Positions 22,062 to 32,900 of a DNA stretch of 64,000 nt are shown here, piece after piece. The translations under genes and the position numbers were made by a program. The notes beneath the pieces are model-generated. The model was not told the DNA's origin. It saw only the letters and a program-made list of their open reading frames with translations, and made no database searches. The DNA comes from Protonemura montana (taxonomy: Eukaryota > Arthropoda > Insecta > Plecoptera > Nemouridae): positions 9,800,418 through 9,864,417 of the forward strand of contig OX387605.1 in assembly GCA_947568835.1 (NCBI GenBank), in the 5' to 3' direction. Positions within the stretch are counted from its first letter, which is position 1; every line of letters starts with the position of its first letter.

Positions 22062-25000
22062 CGTTCGTCAACTCGTTGAAGGCGACCGTCGCAGAAATAA
22101 AAAAAACGGAGGTAGTTCGGCCTCAGTCACGATCAAACTACTGCACATTTTTCTATGTAGGTAAATACAGTAGAAATCTCCAAGGATCTTTTTCATTTTG
22201 TCTGCAAGTCGTAGAAAATAAATTATAAAACTTGACCCATTTGCGAGATGCACTCCATTTAAATAAGTTCCAGGACGCTTTTGACAAAATATCGACAAAA
22301 ATATTGCAATGCAATCAGACATCAAAATTAGGTGATTTAAAAAAATGTTAATTAAAATGTGGATAAATGTTGTAATTTTACCAGAGCTTTTTGGTCAAAG
22401 CAGAGTAAGATATTTCACAAAGCTCGCGCCAGACAATTGGTTTGGCTCCAGAGACAAGATTTCAGAAATGTCACGTACAGCCTTTATCCCCGCTGATATT
22501 GCCAATAAAGTCCGATGAAAAATTATAAGCCATAAAATTAAGCAGATTATGATTGGTTAGGGCAATCCATAACCACAATTTAACTTCCGACTTTTAAAAA
22601 TCCGATCGCTTTAGTATATCCTCTGACTTAAAGATAATATATTGCATTAATCCTTTCACTATGATTGGACCAATGTCCTAAAGGCACACAAATAAAGTGC
22701 CGCTGGCTTTATTTCGAGCCGCTTTATCATTTTAATGATCTACAGCTGCAGTGTAAAAAGGTGTCAAATTTTTCCGCAGATATTTGCATTCAAAAATAGT
22801 TTCATGTGCTGAAATAAAATTACAGTATTACAGAATTACACAAGTGGAGAATTGAAGGATTGATCTGAGTATAAAATTTGCCTTAAGCTTTTAGTAGCAC
22901 CGATAATAAATAAAGTCATATTTGAAGGTATTTGTAAACATAATCAAGTTTTTTCAAAGCAAAACCGTCGCAAAAATATTGCACGGAGCAGACCTTTGAC
23001 GCAACGAACTCTGTAAATCACGGGACCTACTGAAAAGTATTTTCTGGCCAAAGTATATAACAAGTGACTAAAAACAGAGAAAAAAATGTTTTTTGCGCCA
23101 TTCATTCTTTTATTTCAAAGCCATAGAAAATTACGGGGTCAAGAGGCTTGAAAAAGTGTTTGCGAAGTTGGCAAAGAAACAGCACTCTTTGACTTTTTGA
23201 AAGGGTGATTAAGCTTTGATATGGACTATGGTGAGAGGCCCCAATGGCAAGGGGAGGTGTAAGTGTTGGAAAGGGTGCAGACAACTGACGAGCGAGCGAG
23301 AAGGAGAGATAATGAGAGGGGGAGCGAAGGTGTCACCCGAAAGCATAGCAGTGTGAGGGAGCGTCAAATTACCGACACATATAAAATACACTCACCTCAC
23401 GCCTCATTTCTGCGTCACGAAAATGTATTCGCATTATTTTCTGATTTTGAGAGGTTCATTATTTTCAGAAAAGAGTCGGATAGACATTGGAAAACTAGGC
23501 CCTTGTAAAAATAGCTTCGAGGGAATTTTAATTTGATACCGACCGATGCAAAATCATAATGAAAAGTGCAATCATGGCTCCGGGAAAACTCTTCTCGGGT
23601 TGAAAAAGAGGCGTTGAAGTTGAATCATCTCGCGTTTGTTCACTTCGTGTTTGAAATCATTTGATGAGATATAGTGACGGAGAAATATTTGGAATATGCA
23701 TGAGTAAATAATCAAGTTACGTACAGTTTCGCATTGATGTAAGAGGGTGTTTGCAATACTTTTCCACCCCGAGACAGCTAGGGAAACACGCATTTCTGCC
23801 GAAGAACGTTGTGAAAGTTATAGACTGCCCGAGTTCTTCAGCTTGAAAAACAAACATCTCTTCTACTTGGCACGCATTTTCCAATTTGTTGGTACAAAAG
23901 TGTACTATGCATTAGTGATCAATTCATCAGCGAGCCAGGATAAAGCCTTCGTATACTCTCAAGAGAAATTATCAATGGATGTGGTAGTGAAGAGCAAAGA
24001 AAAGCAATTGCTCTCACCTCCAACCTTGCACCCCCAACGCATCTTCCATGCTATTTTCACCCTATCTTTCGTGAGATCGCTGTTTGGTTTATCGTTTTCC
24101 ATTTCTCCCTAAGAATATATTTTACTTTCAATCGGCGTTTAAATACGTGACCGCGAGGTCAAGTCTGAAGGCGCCAAAATGTACACGTTATTAAATTATC
24201 CTGCTCATAAATTATTCGTTTCCTGAATTAAGTTTGTTTTTATTGCTGCTTTAACTTCTACAAGCACATCGTTTACTTATAGATTCGTGAATAGTAGATT
24301 TTCTTGCATCTAGTTCCTGAGAAATAAAGACACACTGGTGTGCAGTGGTCTCTCCAGATCATTTTACCAAGTCTTCTTTTTAATGCTTTTAGCATCATTT
24401 CATTTTTTAATGCTTGATTTGGTATCGGTGGGTTACCCAACGTGCTCTGCGGCTCGACATCAAAACACATAAAACTTCCATAATTTTGGTGACTCGCCTC
24501 CCATGCGTATTGCGTATTGTCTAAGTGGTTGGAGTCGAGCCAGCGGGAGTATAATGCTTTATTTTATGCGTCTTCTTTGGAAACACACTTCCGCCATACA
24601 TTACAATACTCGAGAAAACTTTCCAAAATTCTAATCGAGATTAACTTTTCCAATTACAAAATTTTCATGCTCAGTTTGACTGTTTTAAAATTTGATATTT
24701 TCTTTTGGAGTTAATTTTTAATATAAATCTATTGTTCTAGATTCTTTAATAGGTTTTTTAAAATTCAATTATTTTTTTAAATGAAGAATTACGCGCTTAG
24801 TCTAGCAGATAAAGTTTTAACTGAAATATATATTATGGTATCACTGCTCCACGAGCCACAGGGCATTAAAGATTCTTGTGCAACTAAATTGGCAACAAAA
24901 ACACTCGCTTGCATTGCAAACATACGAGAGCAGACAGGTCAGCCATCATAATCCATCATACTAATCGTTCTTGCAACAAAAACCTTTGCGTTGAGTATAA

Positions 25001-27309
25001 AATGACCTCTGACTTCAAGTACTATGCTGATGCTAACTTCTAAGCAGCGAATCTCCCCCCCAAAAAAGCTCCGTTTTGGGTTGCCACAATTGATTGCCCT
25101 CTTGTGTCTAGGCTTCGAGCGTGAGCGATGTAAAGTACAACCAAAACCACTCTCAATCTAACGCGAGAACCGACCAATGACCATCGGCTAAACCTTAAAT
25201 TGTTATAGGCATATATCTCACGACCACAGCTGTTTGCGATTTGTCCGATCTCTCTGCTCCGGAATGTTTTCTGGCGATCAATCTCGTACAAGTTTGAACG
25301 AAAAGTCAAATCAGTCTTCTGGGGCTATGCGCACAAAATAGCAAAAAAAAAAACTCTTTGATATCTCAAAATCATAACGCCAGAGAAACACAGCTAGGTG
25401 GAGTTTCGTTGTTTTGTGATTCTGATCGCCCGCGTTTTTCTGAAGTCCTGAACGTCCTGGTTAGAGTTTTCCCTGAATTAGCTCACCAACTTCAGTAAAG
25501 TTTCACTCTCCGGGCTGGCTGCAGCAGGGTTGATGCGGGTGCTGGTGCTATGACTGGAATTCTGGCGGTAGGCGCATCACACGGTTGTCTAGGGGAAAAA
25601 TAAAAACAACTTTGAACAATGAAATAACCAGCAGAACCGTGTTTGGCAAAGAGTTAGAAAAGCTACTGTCCGATTTTGCAAAAAAAACAGAAGTAGAAAA
25701 AAAATGCTGTATTGTTTGAAATGGCGAATGAAGGTCACGCGGTTACAGCTCAATATTTTGAGCACAAATGAATTAAACGCACGTGATTTGATCTCCGATT
25801 TGATTAAGTAAGTCCAATTTGTTTCTAATATGCTGATCTGCTCGTTTGCAATCCAAATTACCATCATGGTTGCCCAAGTTAATGACTTTGTAATTATGTC
25901 AGTAATTATGCATAGGCTTTCCAGTTGCACAGCGATTCGATTTACCCTTACAAATAAATTGATAGAATCGTTTAGGTAAACTGGGTTTACCTAACCACTG
26001 CGTTCTGTTTCTATATTGAATAGAAAACGTTATAAATAATATGAGGCACGTTCATAAATAGATGCAAATGAGATAAATGCATGGTATATGGTAAGCGAAT
26101 TGAATGGATTGTGTGTTAAAATGATCACCAGTGCATGAGTTCACAAAATGAAAGGCGGGCACCGTGATGTTTCACGTACTAGACGCTACACGTGTTATTA
26201 TTCTCGTAAAATGAAGTTAAATCTACCGGTGAAGCCTCTAGCTCACTGATTTTGATAACATGGCCATGGATCACATTTAAGCAAAAAACACTTCGCCAAT
26301 TAGCGGTTAATCACGGTACTAGTTCAATGCAACTACATTTCCACGCGTTTACGTGATTTTAAAGGATTTTCAGACCAATTATAAGGTAATTTAAAAAAAA
26401 TGAATTTATCAAACTTATTTTAACGAACAGGTTATTTTAAATTTTTGAAATCTGGTGACAAAATTTTAGAATGCAAGCGTCATATTTTGTCCCCCATTCT
26501 AGCAGTTATGGGACGATAAGAAGAACAAACAGGAAAGCATTGTGGTTGGTACACATGAAGCTCACACTTTGTTCCACCCCGATAACGCTACATTTAAACT
26601 AAACGACCGTAAAATATGACTCCTATCAAAATAGGAAAGACATCTTTTATGTCTATCTCTATTAGTATGAAACGTTTCAATTTAATCATCGAAATCGGTA
26701 TGTCCTCTATGCAATCTGACGGGCGTCCACGGGGATATTAGCTTAATGGCATTTTATCAACCCCGATAGCTTCATAAATATAAAATTGTATTTTCTAAAT
26801 GGGACCATACTGAGGATACAGAAAACCAGATGGGAAACGTTAATGTACAGACACTTCAAATCAATCATACCGATACAAGCACCGCTTTTCTATCTACACT
26901 TTCCGATTGATTTTCCACCTTATTCCTTTTCCTGCGGGCAAAAATAGTGAAACCGAAACGATTCGACGAAATAATCTGCCTATAGACAGAACTGTGCTAA
27001 CACACCAACTTTTCACCGAATCATAAAAAAAAATCGCTTCACAACCTGATATAGTATTTCCTTCGCCCGTTCTAAAAATCTCTGCCGACTTAACTTTATT
27101 TTTAGTTACACCGAGACAATTTCGAAGCGCAAAAAAATCACCTGAACTTCAACGAAAATGTTCCTGATTAGAGACAAGAAAGCAGAACTTTCCCAATCTC
27201 CAAGTTTTCACAATTGCAGGGCGGCACGTCTCCGGCGTCCACGGCGTCCCGGCTCCTCGACAGCCGGGTCGGCCCAGCAAGAGCGGGCATATCAATTAGT
27301 TGGCTTGCG

Positions 27310-27351
27310 GTTCGCCGTCTTGGCGTCTAATTCCGCCCTGCCGCGGCGAAC
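27310..27351. other. nested inverted repeat in a GC-rich patch
   Basis: Perfect 8-base arms GTTCGCCG (27310-27317) and CGGCGAAC (27344-27351) enclose a second stem, GGCG (27322-27325) with CGCC (27334-27337) around an 8-base loop. The patch (about 27210-27370) is GC- and CpG-rich against an AT-rich background. It could be regulatory or a structured RNA. Confidence 0.5.
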
Positions 27352-28354
27352 TGGCGAGACAAACTCGCGCCGTCGTCACACCAATTAGCTACTTGATTAG
27401 AAGAGAAGAGGAGATTCCAGATGAACTTCTCCCCACAGCTCCCAGATCCAGAGCCTAACCAGTCTCACCACTCGCGAACATAAGCAAACCGAATTGCTAA
27501 ATAATCAAAACATAATGAAAATCGATTATTTTAACAGAAAATTAACAAAAAACTTTTCCGTAAATATCAATCACACCCGTTTTGATAAGTTTGCCAATAT
27601 TTTACAATAAAACGTTGGTCAGTCAAGCAAAGGCCTTCAACGAACGACGTAACTCACACATGCTCGTCGTCGCCGTCATCGCTGGATCGTTTCCATGAGC
27701 TAGACCCTGCCAATTTAAATAAACAACAACCAATAACCATTTTCACACAAAAACCCGCTTTATCTCAGCAACTAAAAACAGCCCACATGATAAAATAATA
27801 CATTTTATTTCTACCCTCAAAGCTGCCAAAAGTTTTCTTTAATTTAAGACGAATTCCGTTGTTTTCATGGGTCTCCATCTAAGCCCCGCTGAGTTAGACG
27901 AACCCCTTTTTCTTCAGTTAATATATTTACTGTGCGTTTTACCAAGTGGCCAGCACTGCAATTGAGGTGGAAAATAGCCACATAGAGACCATATAAACTC
28001 TCAGACTGGCTAGCACACTGGTAAAGCGAGACCTGGCTTGCCTTCCCGGTGTATGGGCTGGTAGTTAAGCTGGCCACGAGCGGAGAGCTATAGGTGAGCC
28101 GAGATTTGGGTTGTAAAATCCCTTATTTACCTCCCCCCTTCCCCCACAGTTCCCACTCACTCCCTTGGTTGGCTATGGGGCGCTCACAGACTGTGACCAA
28201 GCCACGCGGACTAGACTAGACCGAAAGCGTTTTGTTGAAATTGACCTGAGGGCACATGACCTGCGAGGCTGCGAGGCAATTGCGTTGACGGCGACGGCGA
28301 CTCAGACACTGTGCCATATGATATCTGGTGACCAGGTGGCACGAGTCTGCTTTC

Positions 28355-28370
28355 GGTCCGTGCACGGACC
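28355..28370. promoter_or_regulatory. 16-base perfect palindrome
   Basis: GGTCCGTGCACGGACC is a perfect dyad. It might be a binding site for a dimeric factor, but nothing nearby says which. Confidence 0.3.
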
Positions 28371-29537
28371 TAGCAATTTAATTCAATTCGCCACAGATTG
28401 GAAAATGGTATTGCTCGTTTGGTTACATATTGCAAGATGCAACCTGGTTGACTGGACTGGTGCTGCTATGTCTGAAACTTTGTTGAAACTTGGCACCTCC
28501 ATCTTGAGCTCGGTAGCTAATTAAGTGCTGTACGTTTTTTTTCTTTATAGTTGAGGGAACGCAATGACTCAACATGTAATAAAGGAACACAAGTATAAAT
28601 TTATTACTATTTATGGCGCAAAATGGCCTCGCTGTTGACGCGCCTATAAACATTCTTCATATATTCATTCAATACTATTTATAATGTTTAAGCACATTAA
28701 GCTAATAGCTTTAGTATTTAGCTGCGTATAATGAAAATTCGGCACCTCCACGACTGTAGGAAATGCCAAAAAAAAAACTAAAAGTTCAATATTAAAAAGA
28801 ATCCATCCGTCATCACGCTATTTCAGTTAAAAACTAAGAATTTGCACACAGTGTTGTAAAAGTACAGAATCAATGCTTTTCATGCAGCGAGCTCGACAAC
28901 TTCTCCTATTACTTATACTTGGTTAAAATCGCGTAGAATTTGGTCGTTCATCTTCATGAATAACTATAATTATTATAATCACCACCATAATATGGATTAT
29001 CATGGTGTTAAGGGTAGACGTATATTGCGAGATTCATGATCTAGGTATAACACACCTGCGGCTAATTACTACCCGGGATACAAGCAACTGGATTATAGCC
29101 AAAACCAAACTAGAACGCATCTTTTAGAAACATAACTAATGCCGCTCCATACGGTGCTCTTTTTTATACCATATAGCCATGAGTAAATGGTGTTAAGTTT
29201 GTGTTAACAACAATTTCATACTTCTTTTTTGTGGGTAAAACTTACTTGGGATTTTGGACAACGATGCAATAAAGCAGAAACTTTGTCTTGTTTTGCTTAT
29301 GAACTAAGCTTTGCGCTAAGTGTTCCTTGCTTATGAAATTTTAGCTGCTTACTCTTCGTTTACGAAGTTGATTTTCTAAAAAAAAAAAAAGGGTTTCAGA
29401 AATAGTTTACCCCTTTTTTGATAGTTAAAGCTATTTTCAGTGCCGCTGTTTCTTGATAGGGGTCAGAAACAAGAGCCGTCAGAGAATAGTTACATTCGGA
29501 ATAAATCCGAAAGGAGACACTGCATTTTATTGGCTGA

Positions 29538-29724
29538 GAACTGGAAAAACTTTTATTGCATGTCTCTACTCTACATTCAAGATTGAAAGACGTTGAAAGA
29601 AAATGTATTTTCCTTCGAAATTTTAGTTCTCCATGGAACTGTGGGTTTAAAAGAAGCAACACGGTCCTGGAAATATGTCTAGCAGTTGTTTTCATTTTAG
29701 CTGTCAGTGGTTCTGACTCAAAAT
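29538..29724 (+). other. possible upstream coding exon of the first tandem gene, with a hydrophobic segment
   Basis: The frame is open from 29538 and encodes a hydrophobic run (LEICLAVVFILAVSG) close to its end. A strong donor (AAT then GTAAGAATA) follows 29724. Splicing to the acceptor CTTCTGTCTACAG ending at 29895 joins in phase 1 to the long frame of the first tandem gene. The 171-base intron would be short. No in-frame ATG lies in this segment, so a further upstream exon would be required; an acceptor-like TTCGAAATTTTAG ends at 29626. The alternative is that this is simply a spliced 5'UTR exon and the protein starts at 29928. Confidence 0.3.
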
Positions 29725-29927
29725 GTAAGAATATTTTTTCTATCTAACTTATTTTCTGTTTAATTTTTTTATTCATTAACATCACACGACCATTTAGAAA
29801 TATCCGTTTTTATTAAATTATTCGCGAGAAAGTTTCCCATAAAACACAGTAGCTATTTTGAAGTAAAATCTCAATCAGCTACCTTCTGTCTACAGACAGC
29901 TTCGCATTTGAAGTGACGCAAACAATA

Positions 29928-32900
29928 ATGAACAACCACGTGCGACAACGGCCTGGGTTGGGAGTTTCTCATACACGAAGGATGCGAACGGTGAACGTCG
30001 AGAAACTAAGCGAAGTCTCGTCTCCAAGGCGAGAAACGCAATACAAACGAGAGAAACAATTTAGCAGAGTGACTGATTGTCAAACCACAGAGTATCAGGG
30101 TGAGACAACGCCGTCTATGAGATCCAATTTTCATTCGAAATCAGCAAAATACGTGGAGACAACCACACTACGTTCTATCAAAGAGCTTTATTCGAATACG
30201 CGGAAAAGTGCGAGGTTGACCAAATCGAAGCACGCATTCGAAAGGCATCTGCTTGGAACAACAGAGTCTAATGACTCACTTTCACCAGATTTTAGCAACG
30301 ATGATTATTTTCGCGGCGATAGCTCACTCGAAAGTTTCAGAACAAACAATGCCGAGGAAAATGGGTTGAAACAGAAATATCAAAAACGCAAAGTGAAGAT
30401 TTCGCGAGAGTTTGAATTCAAGGCCGAATGCACGGAGGAAAACTTTCGCCGTGACAGAAACGACTGCAGCGGAAAAAGCACCGAACGTGAACCGGGCAAC
30501 CATTCAAGCGGATTCTTGGATTTTGATCGGAACTCAATCGAGAACATTTTCGAAGATGATCCTATATTACAAGAAGATATCGATACCGGGGGCCGACTTG
30601 AAAATGAGAATTCTCTTGAAAGGAATAACATATCACGAGAAAATATGCCTTCTGTGAGTAGCGAAGAAGAGAAGAGTCAATGCTCTAGACGAGATAAAAC
30701 TGAGGAAGAGAATCAAAAGGTAGAACACGCCACTTTGCCTCCTGCGGATGACATAAACCAGGATACGAAAAAAAATGTAGACTGTCCACCATCCAGTGTA
30801 GATTCCAGAAACGGGAATAATCATGCAGCAGAGAAAGAAGCTGACACAAACGATCGTACAGAAGACGACAGTACTTTGCACCTTAATTACAGTCAAACTA
30901 AGAAAATTAAAGACAAAGGTAGTAAAATAATGACTTCGATTCCGAGTGCTGCAAATGAAAGATTTCCTGCTCTTGTTTTTCATCCACAAGAACTTTGCAG
31001 CAATTGGCCTTCAAGTAGCCAATCAGATGATCGAATATGTTTTTCCGGTCCTGTAAAAAGTGAACGAGAGGTGACACTGCATAATTACGACCGAGACAAT
31101 GATCACGTGGTTGAGGCAAGCGATGCTTCCAATCTCTCCGATAATGCAAGTGATCACATTTCTTTAGGGTCCACAATATCTTCAACGGCAACGTACATAA
31201 TTACTGACCATAACACAGTTAAAGGAAGTCCACCTAGATATGGCCAAGAAAATAATATCTCCCAAATGATAATCCAAGAGGATGCGTTTGAGGGATCTAA
31301 AAGTTCAAGTGAAGCAAATACAATTGTTAATCTGCAGCAGAAAAAGTTAAGGAAATCAAATAATGATGCTCTGGTTAGCGAGATACTCGACGAAAACTTT
31401 AGAAATGACAAGAGTTTAAGAGTGATCATAGATTCTGACTTGAAACAACGACTCATAAAAGCAGCAAACAGTGAAAATTCTGGGTCAACCTCTTCAGTTT
31501 CAACCAATCAAATGCGATCAAATGAGCTCTCTGTGGGCGATAAAGTTTTAACATATGATACTCACAGAAGTCAATTACATTTGCATGCAGCTAGCTTGAC
31601 AGAAGAGAGAATGCGACAGGACGGTTTCTGCACAACTGTGCAACCACACGACATGACTATGAGCAGACAATCAGAGGATTATGGAAAGCCTGTTGGGACT
31701 GACAGCTCCATTCATGATCAAAATGCAAGTGCAAACAACATTGCTCCATTGCCGTCACAACCTGATGCATGTACCGATCTCGAATCGTGGGAAGACGTAC
31801 ACAATAGGCTTGTCAAAGAAACACCAAAGGTAGCGTCTAAACCGTCTACGCGGCGAAGGTACACCACAATGAGCAGGAAAAGCAGTAATAAATTAAGAGG
31901 AAAGCTTCTGCCAAAGCAGAAACCTGGCACTAAAAGTACTCAGAATTTTTCAAGTAATTCAGAAGAGACAATTAAATGTTCAAAAGAAGTTAATAATTGC
32001 ATTATACCATATTTAAAACGCCCCACGTCGCAAAATAATAAACTAGGTTTGAAAAGTAACGCATCTACGTGTTGTGAGAATCACGCAACAACTTTTTTAA
32101 ATGAAAGCTACCCTGTGGTTATTCTGCCTATTTGCGGTTCTTCTGATCGGTGCTTGTCATCGTTGTACCAGATGCAGAGCATTGAACGTCCTCAAAGTCA
32201 GACCACAGGAAGAAGAGAAAATGAAGCCACTAGAGACAACGTGAAAAATATTTCGTCAAACAGCATCAAGAGAAATAAGAGTGTGCAAAGTGCTCCCCAC
32301 ACCTTCAACAGCCAGCAACCTCTGGAGAGAAAACTGCCGAGAAGCGACACCGGCAGGTCGCACAAAACGCAGCCGGCGACAGAGAACGCAGCTACGTCAT
32401 CACTGGCAAAGCAGCAAGATGCTAGGCGGGAAGGAAGGATGCTGGGGAAAGTCGCAGGTGAAGATTCGTGTTTATCGGGCCAAACGCCCCGCTCTTTGTC
32501 GTCGCGCAGCACGGCGAAATCGTCGCTCCCGGCGTCGCCGAGGATGGTGCCGAGCTACGGTCTTCCGAGCTCGTTGACTCCTGTGAAAAACTTGAGGCAG
32601 AGGCAGGAAGATGCGACCAAGGCTTTTTTATCCCGGCAAAAGGCTGGTCTTGTGAAAAAAACAGGGAATTCAGAGACGAAGGAAGCGTCTTATAAAATCA
32701 CATTCCCGACAGATGTGAGAAGTTGTGATACAAGGCAGATAAATCAAGGCAGTTCGAACGTCAATCATAAGAAATTGATTGATGCAATTACTTCGATGAG
32801 TAGAGAAAGAACAGAAAACGAGGAATTTTTTCAGCATAAAGCAGATCACGAAATATGTCTTAAAAAAAGTAGACATACTAGAAATTTACTTTCTAAAAAT

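Larger units (their letters stand above)
19961..29537. other. gene-free stretch of about 9.5 kb
   Basis: No gene is supported. It contains a poly(A) run at about 20443-20460, a four-unit 15-base GGGCCC repeat (22011-22061), a GC-rich patch with a nested hairpin (about 27210-27370) and a 16-base palindrome (28355-28370). Several TAATTA/CAATTAG words flank the 27.2-27.4 kb GC patch. Open frames such as 21503-21952 and 23747-24112 on the plus strand show no recognisable protein features. Confidence 0.5.
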
